From an uncultured Flavobacteriaceae bacterium (GTDB taxonomy: Bacteria; Bacteroidota; Bacteroidia; Flavobacteriales; Flavobacteriaceae), in NCBI GenBank assembly GCA_947494205.1, contig CANLUH010000003.1, forward strand, positions 1 to 64,000: a stretch of DNA of 64,000 nucleotides, written 5' to 3'. Both the position numbers and the translations under genes were made by a program. Shown here piece after piece: positions 1 to 8,861 of this stretch; the first letter of the stretch is position 1; each line of letters starts with the position of its first letter. A model generated the notes under the pieces. It ran no database searches. It was not told where the DNA came from and saw only the letters and a program-made list of their open reading frames with translations.

Positions 1-64
1 AGTAGATTCTGCATGGTCGTTAACAATAAAAATTTCTCCAGTAGAGATTTCGTTACACTTCTAG
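1..64 (+). CDS. RiPP precursor peptide, copy 1 (5' end cut by window edge)
   Basis: Codons 2-61 encode the last 20 residues (VDSAWSLTIKISPVEISLHF) and the stop is TAG at 62-64. This tail is identical in protein sequence to the complete precursor at 136-273. Over about 66 nucleotides the two copies differ at only two third-codon positions (TCG versus TCA, both Ser). The start and leader lie before the window. The copy shows that the precursor gene is tandemly duplicated, and further copies may lie upstream. The core has Ser and Thr but no Cys. Confidence 0.75.
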   Translation, partial: VDSAWSLTIKISPVEISLHF

Positions 65-135
65 AGTATAACTAGTTGCAAGTAAATAGAAATATTTACA
101 ACATATAATTTAATAATCAAGAAAACACAAATATT

Positions 136-273
136 ATGAAACCAGAAAACAAAAAATTAGATTTCTCAAAAAGTTCAATCGTAGAGTTAAATGATCAAGA
201 TATGTTAGGAGTAGATTCTGCATGGTCATTAACAATAAAAATTTCTCCAGTAGAGATTTCATTACACTTCTAG
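136..273 (+). CDS. RiPP (class I lanthipeptide-type) precursor peptide, 45 aa, Cys-free core
   Basis: ATG at 136, stop TAG at 271. The leader begins MKPENKKLDFSKSSIVELND, which resembles the leaders of Bacteroidota class I lanthipeptides with an LDF/FNLD-like recognition box. The spacing L18, D22, M23, V26, S28, A29 fits a double-glycine-type leader (positions -12, -8, -7, -4, -2, -1) with Ser-Ala in place of Gly-Gly. I infer cleavage after A29 by the C39 exporter at 5280-7439, giving a 16-residue core, WSLTIKISPVEISLHF. That core has four dehydratable residues (S31, T33, S37, S42) and no Cys, so a Cys-derived lanthionine ring cannot form within it. The gene was found by translating by eye. 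Its link to the modification operon rests on proximity and leader type. Confidence 0.75.
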   Translation: MKPENKKLDFSKSSIVELNDQDMLGVDSAWSLTIKISPVEISLHF

Positions 274-299
274 AGCTTTATAAAGCACTATTTAATTAG

Positions 300-332
300 A
301 AGCAGCTTGGAGGTAATCTTCAAGCTGTTTTT
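300..332 (+). terminator. Rho-independent terminator after the precursor genes
   Basis: An imperfect hairpin pairs 300-309 with 321-330 (core CAGCTTG/CAAGCTG) around an 11-nt loop, and a run of T follows from 328. It lies just after the precursor stop and fits termination of the precursor transcript. Confidence 0.65.
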
Positions 333-407
333 GCTTTAAAAACATGTCTATGGCTATAATTAGGCATATTTATTAATAGAATTGAGTTAACTATAAAATA
401 CTTAGAT

Positions 408-959
408 ATGGATCAAAAAATTGAAATACCACTAAACAAAAATAAAATGCTTTTAAGTATTATTTGGTGTGTTTTGCTAACAGTAATTGGAGTACTATTA
501 GTTTTTAATAATAACTTTCAAAATACATTTATAACTCTTTTTAAATCTATGTTGCTACTAAAAGGTATTGGCATTTTTTTTATTTTATTTTTTGGAACTA
601 TTGGCGTTTTTGGAACTAAAAAACTTTTAGGAGAAAAAATAGGACTTACAATAGATTTAAAAGGCATAAAAGACAATACAAATAACTCAAGTGTTGGGTT
701 TATTAATTGGGATGATATCTTGAAAATAAAAACTAAAAAAGTATTATGGGTTAAATTTCTTTTAATTGAAGTAATTAATCCTGAAGCTTATTTTGAAACG
801 GTTAAGAGCAAAATGAAGATGAAATCTATGCGGGAAAACATGAAAAACTATAAAACACCTATAACAATAACATCTAGTACTTTAGCCTATAGTTTTGAGC
901 AACTAGAAGCACTTATACAGTTAGAATTTAAAAAGTATAACGAACAAAAAAATGAATAA
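408..959 (+). CDS. STM3941-like two-TM membrane protein
   Basis: A 183-aa protein with a short polar N-terminus (KIEIPLNKNK) and two hydrophobic segments at about residues 14-34 and 48-68. A cytosolic domain follows, containing GFINWDDILKIK. The polar start, paired TM helices and an I-W-D-I segment near residue 100 resemble the STM3941 family of uncharacterised membrane proteins. The function of that family is not known to me. The gene lies between the RiPP precursors and the convergent modification operon. It could be a self-immunity protein, as small membrane proteins often are in RiPP loci, or merely a neighbour. Confidence 0.6.
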   Translation: MDQKIEIPLNKNKMLLSIIWCVLLTVIGVLLVFNNNFQNTFITLFKSMLLLKGIGIFFILFFGTIGVFGTKKLLGEKIGLTIDLKGIKDNTNNSSVGFINWDDILKIKTKKVLWVKFLLIEVINPEAYFETVKSKMKMKSMRENMKNYKTPITITSSTLAYSFEQLEALIQLEFKKYNEQKNE

Positions 960-980
960 CGTTATTAATGTAACAGCATA

Positions 981-1014
981 AAAAAACCGAAACTATTAAC
1001 AGTTTCGGTTTTTT
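981..1014. terminator. Bidirectional terminator between convergent genes
   Basis: A perfect 14-bp inverted repeat (981-994 and 1001-1014, 6-nt loop) has an A run on its left flank and a T run on its right. It can therefore terminate both the plus-strand gene ending at 959 and the minus-strand operon ending at 1034. Confidence 0.85.
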
Positions 1015-1033
1015 TGTTATTACTCTTATTCGG

Positions 1034-2128
1034 TTAGTAAGTGAAACAGACTTTTCCTAAACGATCTTTATTCATGTTAAATGATTTATGAATAAAATCT
1101 GATAAATTGTCGTCTTCATTAAAATTACTATCTATTGATATAAGTGTGTTTTTATTAACTAAATCAATTCCTTTTTCCAAGTCTTCTGTAGAACCTAAAC
1201 AATTACCTATTAATTGAATATTAAAAATAACCATAAGAGGTAATATTTTTGAGATATCTACCGCCTTACCATTTGCAATCTTCTCTGTCGTTTGGTTAAA
1301 AATACCACAGGTTAAATATCTACAATTGTAATTAAGCTTTCGTGTTAAAATTAAATGAGGAAAATAGGTGTCTGAAAAAGGATCTAAAACAGCATCGAAA
1401 ACAAGGTTTTCTGGAATAGCATTTTCTTTTAAAGAGAAAATATCTTTTATGTTAGGAAATTGATTCCTAACATACTCTATATTTTTACCAGAATACGACA
1501 GGCCATAAATATTACAATCGTAATCATGTAATAAATTTAAAAGAAATAGAGATGTGTAGGACGTTACAGAAGTTACTAGTACGTTATCCCCTTTTTTAAT
1601 TTTGGCTTTGTTAATCATAGACATGCCTGTCTGCGCTCCAATACCTAAGCCAAAAGCCACGTCTAAAGGGAAATTTTTAGGAAGTTTTATTAGCTTTAAT
1701 TTGTGTAGTGTCTCTAACTCTTTGCTTCCATGATTTGTAGGAAGTCCAGGTCTAGCGTTTTCTTTTCCTTCTGGATAGAAACCATCTTGTATTACTAAAT
1801 CTCCAACAGACAAATTAGTAACATTAGAGCCAATTTTAACAACTTCTCCACAGAAATCTGACCCAATAGGGTAATATGAGTCTCCTTCAGTTTCTTTTAA
1901 CCTATTCCAAGCGCTTTCTATAACACCAAAGTCTCTATAGTTTAAAGAAAACCCTTTTTTCTTTACTAAAACATAATCTGCATATCTGTCATCATCTTCA
2001 TCAAATTTTTCATCAGGTACATGAATTAAGGCTATTGGTATTTTTAACGAATCTATAGGGATGTAACATTTATCTTCTAAATCTACTTTCTTATCTAATT
2101 CAGGGCTAAGTACAGCAAGTGCTCTCAT
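1034..2128 (-). CDS. MDR-family reductase, putative dehydroamino-acid (LanJ-type) reductase
   Basis: A 364-aa medium-chain dehydrogenase/reductase. The N-terminal GroES-like domain contains LNYRDFG and the stretch GSDFCGEVVKIGSNVTNLSVGD, a typical alcohol dehydrogenase/quinone oxidoreductase signature. A Rossmann domain follows, with a degenerate nucleotide-binding loop near VLVTSVTSYTS. No structural-zinc four-Cys lobe is apparent. It is the last gene of the operon, 13 bp after the dehydratase gene. MDR enzymes in lanthipeptide clusters (the LanJ group) reduce Dha and Dhb to D-Ala and D-aminobutyrate, and I infer that role here. The Cys-free precursor core supports this, because dehydrated residues would have no thiol partner. 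A different oxidoreductive tailoring role is possible. Confidence 0.7.
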   Translation of the reverse strand: MRALAVLSPELDKKVDLEDKCYIPIDSLKIPIALIHVPDEKFDEDDDRYADYVLVKKKGFSLNYRDFGVIESAWNRLKETEGDSYYPIGSDFCGEVVKIGSNVTNLSVGDLVIQDGFYPEGKENARPGLPTNHGSKELETLHKLKLIKLPKNFPLDVAFGLGIGAQTGMSMINKAKIKKGDNVLVTSVTSYTSLFLLNLLHDYDCNIYGLSYSGKNIEYVRNQFPNIKDIFSLKENAIPENLVFDAVLDPFSDTYFPHLILTRKLNYNCRYLTCGIFNQTTEKIANGKAVDISKILPLMVIFNIQLIGNCLGSTEDLEKGIDLVNKNTLISIDSNFNEDDNLSDFIHKSFNMNKDRLGKVCFTY

Positions 2129-2141
2129 AGTTTTGTGTTTT

Positions 2142-5100
2142 TTAATTTGTTAGTGTTTTCTCGTTGCTTTTTTTCTGGGTATGTAGTTGTTTGTTGTAGT
2201 ATTTAAATAACATGTCATAAACAACCATTTCATGTATACGTTGCTTTGCTAAGAAAATACGGTTACAAACCATATGTAAATAGCTTAAAACAACATCGCT
2301 TAAACCAGTAGCTAATTTTTTCTCTTTATTTAATTCAAGCAGTTTCTTTACAATGGGTTTGTTTTTAATTGAACGCTCTTCTAGAATAGCCCATATTGGA
2401 GCATAAGCCTCTAGGTGCTTCTCTTCACTTAAAAAACTTTCAATGGTAGACATGTTATTGCTATACAATTCATTAACCTGTTTATTTAAAGCTCCTGTTT
2501 TATTAAATTCTTTTCCAAACCCTTTTCTAGAGAAATCTAATAGCTTTATTTTTTCTTTAAGAGTAATTCCAAAATCACTTAAAAGATGATCCATAGATAG
2601 TAAAGCAAATAACCATCTAATTTGTTCTCCAGAATCCCCTTCTATCATGTCTGCGAATTTGACGGTACATTCGCTGTCATTAAAAAATAGTTCTTCAGTG
2701 GGGTCAATAGATTCAAAACCATAACGTTGTAATTCTCTTAAATATGTGTCTGTTTGTGTTTTCCAAATTAACAGGTTGTCTTCGAAAGGTTGAATGTGTT
2801 TTTTGATAGTTAAGATACACTCAGAGAAATTTTGTAGGTCGTTTAAATGAACTCTAAAACGTAAATGGTGTCCGTCTTTATCTATATAGCGAATAAAGAA
2901 CCATTTATCTATTAGGTTTTTAGCCTTTAGTTCGTCAACTATTGGCTTAATAGCTTGGTTTAATAATTTTTCTCCTACACGTTCACCACAGTAAAACTTA
3001 TAATATAACCATTCGTCTCCTGTAGAATAAGATGCTTTTTGTATAGAAGAATTTGTCTCTTTATTTTTAGGAGCAACAGGTTGTTCTTTAGGTGCGTTTC
3101 TATAAGCAGGTATTACAAATTCGTTACAATAATTACCCGTAACGGTTTCTTCTTTAAAGAAAAACTCTTTTAAATAGATTAATTTTTCTCCTTTAAGCAT
3201 TAAATAAAATACCTTACAACTTAAATCGTTTTCAAAATTTATAACCACCTCATTATCTCCTTGAGTAAAAGAGATAACATTAGGTATGTCTCTTTCTTTT
3301 TGAAATGAACGAACAGCATCTATGGCATTCTCTTCTTTTTGAGATAGAATATGTTTAATGTCTTTATTTCTAATTGCCCATGTTGCTCTAGATAGTATTA
3401 CATCTTTGTAACAAACTCTTGGTAAGAAATCAAATTCTTGATTTAAAATCCCCCAACTAAAAGCCAGTCCAGACTGTTCTTGGTCCTGTAAGTCGCATAA
3501 AAAATGATATATCGGTAAGGCATTAGCACTATAGTTATGTGCGTTACCTAATCTTGGAATAATTTCTTTATTTAATTTTTTTGAACGTAGTACTATTTTA
3601 TTCCTTTTAACAGAAACGTAAATATCTGAAACATCTATTTGGTTGTCTTTATCTAAAGATGAATTTCCTAAATAAGGTATTTCGTAATCTCTTCTAAACT
3701 TTCTGTATAAAATATTACCAGTTCTGGCCTGCGGTAAATGTATTATTTCTGCTAATATCTTATTTGGGTGAAGGGCTTTGTCATGTTCATGTATTTCGTT
3801 GCAGGATTCTAATATGGCATCGTTTAAATGGCTAAATCTACCAACTAATCCGTTTGCTGAAGGCCCCCAGATAGATTTTAAGTTTATTTTTTCAACTCCA
3901 TCTTCATGGAAAATATTGAAAAAAGTAGAAAAACTATCTGGATATAATGACTCTTTTTCTTCGAATGTATTAATATCTTCATCAGATAGATTAATAACTG
4001 TATCCCCTTTTTTAGTAGCAGAAAGTGCTTTTTTAAATAAAAAAGATGTTTTTTCATTCCAGCTTACTTTTCTGTCTTTAGAGTATTTAGGTAGTATAGC
4101 AAGCTTATCTACTAGAGGTGTTTTTGCACCAGAATTGTTGCCATAACCAATACCTAAATCTGGATCTAATACATTAATTAAAGGTTGTTCATATTCTTCA
4201 TAGCGTTGCTGAAACTTTCGTTTAAAGTCTTCTAGAAGTGTATTTTCTCTTTCGCCTTGAAGTTTATTTAAAACAACAATTGCGTTTCTTATTTTCTTTA
4301 ATGAAGAATAGCTTAATGAAGACTCTGGAAGATGTCTGTAAGTGTCTACTTGAAACAATTTACTTACATCTGCTTCTTGAATTTGATTCTCTATAATTTT
4401 ATGTATGTCTTTATAGCTTTTAGGATCATTAACAACCGAAGTATCTAAATCTGTTATCTTTTCTTTTAAGGTCGTTAATAGTTTCTTAATAGTATTAGCT
4501 TCATAAAAATCGAAACGTTTTTCGTTTAATGTTTTAAGTAGAGCTTCTAAGTAATCATCTCCAGTTAAGGTAAATTCTATTTCACTAGTAAAAAACTGAC
4601 TATCTATAACTTGATTTATAAAGTTTATGGCATCTTCTTCTGCAATACCATCATTAACTATAGGTTTAATAATGTCACTTATAAGCGCTCCATTTTTTGC
4701 AGCTTCTAAGGTCATTTCTAGGTACTCGTTAATATCTACCTCAGATATTTTATGGCATCTTACATTATCTTTATTAAAATAGTATTCTACATAGCGATAT
4801 TTATCCATAACCTTGTACATAGAGTTATTAGGAAAATACCTTAGTGCCGCTCTTATGGCCTTATTTTTAGTGATTTCTGGTAAAAACTTCCCTAAAAAGT
4901 ACATGTCGAATTTTGTTGTACGTTCTATGGTAGCCTTATCCATATTAATATGAGTTTCTTTACCCATTTTAACAGAAGAAACTGTTGCCCAAAGACCAAA
5001 AGGTGTACACCTGTTAGATAAACGAGAGACATATTTGTATAAAGACCCTTGTAAATTTTTTAATTCGTCTTCAGTTTGGAATGCTTCGCCTTTTTCCCAC

Positions 5101-5261
5101 AACTCTAATGCATTATGTATATTTGGGGAGCCTATAAATAACGCTTCTCTGTTTTTTTTATCCTTAAAAATTTCTTGAATCTCTTCCCAAGTTACATCTG
5201 TTTTTTTGATGCCTAAAGGTGTTCGTATAACTGCTTTATTTGTAAATGAATAGTTTTTCAT
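2142..5261 (-). CDS. lanB: LanB-type lantibiotic dehydratase (glutamylation and elimination domains)
   Basis: A 1039-aa full-length class I dehydratase. The first 700 or so residues match the Lant_dehydr_N domain, which transfers glutamate from glutamyl-tRNA to Ser/Thr. They include the early RTPLG motif, the SRLSNRCTPFGLWATVS segment and PRLGNAHNYSANALPIYHFL. From about residue 745 to the end is the SpaB_C/thiopeptide-type elimination domain, with EWLYYKFYCGERVGEKLL and WFFIRYIDKDGHHLRFRVHL. Elimination of the glutamate yields dehydroalanine or dehydrobutyrine. Both domains are on one chain, unlike split LanBs. It lies 18 bp downstream of the exporter gene. No LanC gene is in the operon, which is closed by a terminator on one side and a divergent gene on the other. 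Confidence 0.95.
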   Translation of the reverse strand: MKNYSFTNKAVIRTPLGIKKTDVTWEEIQEIFKDKKNREALFIGSPNIHNALELWEKGEAFQTEDELKNLQGSLYKYVSRLSNRCTPFGLWATVSSVKMGKETHINMDKATIERTTKFDMYFLGKFLPEITKNKAIRAALRYFPNNSMYKVMDKYRYVEYYFNKDNVRCHKISEVDINEYLEMTLEAAKNGALISDIIKPIVNDGIAEEDAINFINQVIDSQFFTSEIEFTLTGDDYLEALLKTLNEKRFDFYEANTIKKLLTTLKEKITDLDTSVVNDPKSYKDIHKIIENQIQEADVSKLFQVDTYRHLPESSLSYSSLKKIRNAIVVLNKLQGERENTLLEDFKRKFQQRYEEYEQPLINVLDPDLGIGYGNNSGAKTPLVDKLAILPKYSKDRKVSWNEKTSFLFKKALSATKKGDTVINLSDEDINTFEEKESLYPDSFSTFFNIFHEDGVEKINLKSIWGPSANGLVGRFSHLNDAILESCNEIHEHDKALHPNKILAEIIHLPQARTGNILYRKFRRDYEIPYLGNSSLDKDNQIDVSDIYVSVKRNKIVLRSKKLNKEIIPRLGNAHNYSANALPIYHFLCDLQDQEQSGLAFSWGILNQEFDFLPRVCYKDVILSRATWAIRNKDIKHILSQKEENAIDAVRSFQKERDIPNVISFTQGDNEVVINFENDLSCKVFYLMLKGEKLIYLKEFFFKEETVTGNYCNEFVIPAYRNAPKEQPVAPKNKETNSSIQKASYSTGDEWLYYKFYCGERVGEKLLNQAIKPIVDELKAKNLIDKWFFIRYIDKDGHHLRFRVHLNDLQNFSECILTIKKHIQPFEDNLLIWKTQTDTYLRELQRYGFESIDPTEELFFNDSECTVKFADMIEGDSGEQIRWLFALLSMDHLLSDFGITLKEKIKLLDFSRKGFGKEFNKTGALNKQVNELYSNNMSTIESFLSEEKHLEAYAPIWAILEERSIKNKPIVKKLLELNKEKKLATGLSDVVLSYLHMVCNRIFLAKQRIHEMVVYDMLFKYYNKQLHTQKKSNEKTLTN

Positions 5262-5279
5262 AATTCAATAAATTTTGAT

Positions 5280-7439
5280 TTATAATCTTATATTTTCCCA
5301 CATTTTGTGGTAATAGTTTTTGTTATCTAATAATTCTTGATGTGTACCAGATTCAACAACTTCTCCTTTTTTAAGAGCTATTATTTTATCTGCTTTAATA
5401 ATTGACTGTAGTTTATGTGCAATTATTATTATTGTTTTTCCTTCTTTAGCTAGGTTATCTATAAGTTTTTTGATGACTAGTTCGGATTCTGAATCTAGTG
5501 CTGAGGTGGCTTCATCCAAAATAAGTACTTCAGGGTCTTTGTATAATGCTCTAGCAAAGGCTATACGTTGTCTTTCTCCTCCAGAAAGGTTAGCGCCAAA
5601 TTCACCTAAGTAGCTTTCAAAACCGTTAGGAAGCGATTCTATAAACTCGTAAGCACCGACTTGTCTACATACTTTCATTATTTTCTCCATATCGGGATTG
5701 TATTCCCCAATAGCGATATTAGAGATGATAGAGCCGTCAAATAATTCTACGCTTTGTGGTACAGTGGTAATGAGTTTATTAATGCTATTTTTTGTTATAT
5801 ATTTTAAATCGTAATCTCCAATATTTATTTTACCGCTATTTGGTAAGTATATATTTTGAATTAATGATGCTATAGTACTTTTTCCACTTCCACTTTCTCC
5901 AACAATTGCTGTAAATTTTCCTTTAGGTATAGTTAAAGACAATTCTTTAAAGATATCTCTACCTAGTTCGTAGTGGAAACTAACCTTGTCGAACTGTATA
6001 TCTCCTAGAGAGTGTTCATTTATATTTATGTTAGCATCATTTAGTTCAGTTTCTAGGTCCATAATACCAAATAGTCTATCTGCTGCTATTAATGCATTTT
6101 GTATAGATTTGTTGGTGTTAATTAGTTGTGATGCAGGTCCGGTGAAATAGCCTATTATTGAATAGAAAGAGAATAACTCTCCAGGTGTAATGTCTCCGCC
6201 TATTACATAATATGTTCCTGCCCATAATAATATAACAGTGAATACTCTAGAAACGAAATCTGTAGATATATTAGAGAAAATATGGTTTAAACCAGAGTTG
6301 TAAACGGTTTTAAGTAAATCTATAAACTTAATTTCCGTTTTGTTTTTAGAAAACTCTTCTAGAGATAATCGTTTTACGGTACCAATGTTTTTTATAGATT
6401 CTACTAGTTGAGATTCTAGCATTGCATTTTTCTCCATCACCTTACGTTCGGCATTTTTATTTAGCTTATTTACTATAAGATATATAATGATGTAGAAGGG
6501 TATGATTAATGTAATAATGGCAGCAAGCTTCCAATAATACGTGTACATGAATATAAAAGAGAAAATAACAATAAAAACGTTTACTATTATGCTTAAAGCG
6601 GTTTCGTTAATAAGTAATCTAATTTTTACAGCATCTCCTATTCTAGACATGATTTCCCCAATTCGCATAGTATCGAAGAATTTTTGAGGCATAGTAAACA
6701 AGTGTTTATAATAGCCTAGAATTAATCTAGAGTCTATTTGTTGACTTGTTTTAAGCATAAAAACGTCTTTTAAAGCACCAAAAATGAACTGAAGAATAAT
6801 ACAGAAAATAACAATTATACTCATTAAATTAAGTAAGCTCTTATTGCCGCTAACCAATACAAAGTCTGTTATTTTCTCAATGTATATTGATATGGAAAAG
6901 CCTAGGAGTGTATATATTATAGACCCTATAATAGCCTGTAAAAGTATTTGTTTGTGAGGCTTTAAAAGAAAAGCCATACGTTTAAAGTTTGAAAACTTTT
7001 CGTTACGTTCTGTAAAAATATCTTCGTCTGGGATTAATATTAACATATACCCAGTAAATATGTCTCTAAACTCTTCAATGTCCTTTTTTTCCAGCTTACC
7101 AGTTGCTGGGTCCATAATTTGTACGTATTCCTTTGTTGCTTTGTAGATTACTACGTAATGAGGGAATTCGTGTTGGTCTATTTTAACCATTATATGGGCA
7201 ATGGCTGGTAAAGGAATATCTGTTATACCTTCTATAGAAGCTTTAACACCCTTTGCAGAAAATCCAAGTTTATTAGCAGCTTCTCTTAACCCTAATAAAG
7301 TTGTTCCTCTTTTACCTGTGTTGGCATATTGACGAATACGTGCAATAGGTAAGCTTAAATTATAATGCTCGGAAATAGAAGCTAAACATGCGGCTCCGCA
7401 ATCACTATAATCATGCTGTTTTATTTCTATTTTACTCAT
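5280..7439 (-). CDS. lanT: Peptidase-containing ABC transporter (PCAT, LanT-type)
   Basis: A 719-aa exporter that cleaves the leader and transports the peptide. The N-terminal C39 peptidase domain (about 1-130) has oxyanion Gln8, nucleophile Cys14 in DCGAAC, His94 and Asp110, so it looks catalytically intact. A six-helix ABC membrane domain follows at about 160-450. The nucleotide-binding domain has Walker A GESGSGKST (about 512-520), signature LSGGERQ (about 617), Walker B LILDEATSALD and the H-loop IIIAHKL. Its start overlaps the end of the upstream hlyD-like gene by 8 bp, indicating translational coupling. The precursor leader has double-glycine-type spacing, which is the substrate class expected for C39 peptidases. 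Confidence 0.95.
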   Translation of the reverse strand: MSKIEIKQHDYSDCGAACLASISEHYNLSLPIARIRQYANTGKRGTTLLGLREAANKLGFSAKGVKASIEGITDIPLPAIAHIMVKIDQHEFPHYVVIYKATKEYVQIMDPATGKLEKKDIEEFRDIFTGYMLILIPDEDIFTERNEKFSNFKRMAFLLKPHKQILLQAIIGSIIYTLLGFSISIYIEKITDFVLVSGNKSLLNLMSIIVIFCIILQFIFGALKDVFMLKTSQQIDSRLILGYYKHLFTMPQKFFDTMRIGEIMSRIGDAVKIRLLINETALSIIVNVFIVIFSFIFMYTYYWKLAAIITLIIPFYIIIYLIVNKLNKNAERKVMEKNAMLESQLVESIKNIGTVKRLSLEEFSKNKTEIKFIDLLKTVYNSGLNHIFSNISTDFVSRVFTVILLWAGTYYVIGGDITPGELFSFYSIIGYFTGPASQLINTNKSIQNALIAADRLFGIMDLETELNDANININEHSLGDIQFDKVSFHYELGRDIFKELSLTIPKGKFTAIVGESGSGKSTIASLIQNIYLPNSGKINIGDYDLKYITKNSINKLITTVPQSVELFDGSIISNIAIGEYNPDMEKIMKVCRQVGAYEFIESLPNGFESYLGEFGANLSGGERQRIAFARALYKDPEVLILDEATSALDSESELVIKKLIDNLAKEGKTIIIIAHKLQSIIKADKIIALKKGEVVESGTHQELLDNKNYYHKMWENIRL

Positions 7440-8592
7440 TGTTGTTGCTGTTGTTGTAAGGGTTAAACCAGTCGTCTATACTGTCGAATAAGAGTTGAAA
7501 AAGGCTTCTTTTTGTTAAGAAAAAACGACTAGTAACTGTCATTCCCTTTTTTAATTTTCCAGAAGCGCCATTGCTTAGAAATAATTCTTTTTCTTTTAAA
7601 GTGCTTCTAATTTTAAAAATAGAAGTGTTTTGGTAGGTTACAATATCTTTCCCTACCTCAGTAATTTCTCCAGTAGCAAAGCCCCATTGATTTGAATTGT
7701 AAGAGTCTATCTGGTACTTGGCAGTTATTCCTTCTTTTATATAACCAATGTCTGAAGGAGAAATATAAGACTCTATAATTAGGTTTTTTGCTGGAGAAAT
7801 ACTTGCAAGTGTTGTACCGCCGTTAACAAAACTTCCCAAATTAAGACCTTGAACGTTTATAAGTTCTCCATCTAAAGGTGCTCTTAAAACATACATGTCT
7901 TTTTCTTCTGTTAATTGTTTTTCGTTAGAATCTAAATTATCCAGAGACTGTTGGTAATCTGTTAATTCGTTTTGCCAAGAAAGCTGTGTAGTTCTTATAG
8001 TAATAACTCTATTGTCTTTAGCTTTGTCTAAAGCTAACCTTGCTTGGTTAAACTCTATTTTAGGGATGACATCTTTTGCGTAAAGATGTTTAGCAGTATT
8101 AAATTTTTCGGTAGCATCTTCAATGTCTGTGTTGATATTTTGTATTTGTTGTAAGTATTTTGTTTTCTCCTTCTGGTATTTACTAGTCTTTAATTTAGAA
8201 TACTGTCCTTTAAGTAAAAACTCTAAATCCGTTATAAAATCCTGAATGTTCTCTTTTTGAATAGTTAATAAATTACCTTTCTCTTCAAGAATTTTTTGGT
8301 CGATAACTAATAACGTATCGCCTTTAGAAACATATTGGTTTTCTATGAGATTAAAATATGTTATTTTACCACTAGTTTGCGCATATAAATTTACAGGTTT
8401 CTCTTCAGAAGTTATTTTACCACGACTTGTGGTATAAACATCTACATAAATAAAAGGAAGTGCTGTAAAAACAGCGATAATTGCTAAAAATATCAGCCAA
8501 AAAATAAGATTGCTTTTTTTGCTGTGTTTGGCAATATGATACTCTACAGTATTGTGTAGAATTTCTTCAGGAAAAATATTATTCTCTTTCAT
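7432..8592 (-). CDS. HlyD-family periplasmic adaptor of the peptide exporter
   Basis: A 386-aa membrane fusion protein. It has a short cytosolic N-terminus, one TM helix at about 29-50 (NLIFWLIFLAIIAVF), a lipoyl-like half-motif (SGKITYFNLIENQYVSKGD), a long coiled-coil hairpin at about 95-215, and the returning lipoyl half and beta-barrel (LRAPLDGELINVQGLNLGSFV). It should link the inner-membrane PCAT to an outer-membrane channel, probably TolC-like and encoded elsewhere. It is the first gene of the minus-strand operon, so the promoter must lie in 8593-8894. No good TAnnTTTG box was found there on that strand. Confidence 0.9.
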   Translation of the reverse strand: MKENNIFPEEILHNTVEYHIAKHSKKSNLIFWLIFLAIIAVFTALPFIYVDVYTTSRGKITSEEKPVNLYAQTSGKITYFNLIENQYVSKGDTLLVIDQKILEEKGNLLTIQKENIQDFITDLEFLLKGQYSKLKTSKYQKEKTKYLQQIQNINTDIEDATEKFNTAKHLYAKDVIPKIEFNQARLALDKAKDNRVITIRTTQLSWQNELTDYQQSLDNLDSNEKQLTEEKDMYVLRAPLDGELINVQGLNLGSFVNGGTTLASISPAKNLIIESYISPSDIGYIKEGITAKYQIDSYNSNQWGFATGEITEVGKDIVTYQNTSIFKIRSTLKEKELFLSNGASGKLKKGMTVTSRFFLTKRSLFQLLFDSIDDWFNPYNNSNNNE

Positions 8593-8798
8593 AATTCAAT
8601 CTTTTTAAACATTTAGAAGTTAATTGTTTTTTAGATTGAGTGTGGGTGATAAGAGAATCACTAAATATTAAATATGTCATTTGCTTGAGTTTTAACCAAA
8701 GCAACGTATTATTAAGAAAAGAAACAAAGCATTAGTGCATTTTTTTATAAAAAAAGGCATTTTTAAAACGGTTTAAATATTTGATTTACAGTCAATTG

Positions 8799-8861
8799 AG
8801 TGTTTTTAATTAAAAAACACTGTATCTAAATGTAAAATGTAAAAATTGAATAAAAAACACT
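8799..8861. promoter_or_regulatory. Inverted and direct repeats in the divergent intergenic region (putative operator)
   Basis: A perfect 9-bp inverted repeat (AGTGTTTTT at 8799-8807 and AAAAACACT at 8813-8821, 5-bp spacer) is followed by a third AAAAACACT half-site at 8853-8861. The last half-site sits between the putative -33 and -7 elements of the plus-strand gene at 8895. These look like binding sites for a dimeric regulator acting on the divergent RiPP operon, the M23 gene or both. The remainder of 8593-8894 is AT-rich and shows no convincing gene. Confidence 0.4.

Noticed and set aside
3778-4146. 122-aa plus-strand open frame opposite lanB
   Set aside because: It is antisense to a clear LanB coding region, has no recognisable domain and shows no promoter or start signals. 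It is a shadow frame.
1-8592. Possible LanC cyclase or additional tailoring enzyme in the RiPP cluster
   Set aside because: All open frames in this stretch were read. None shows the His/Cys zinc motifs of LanC. The operon is bounded by a terminator and a divergent gene.
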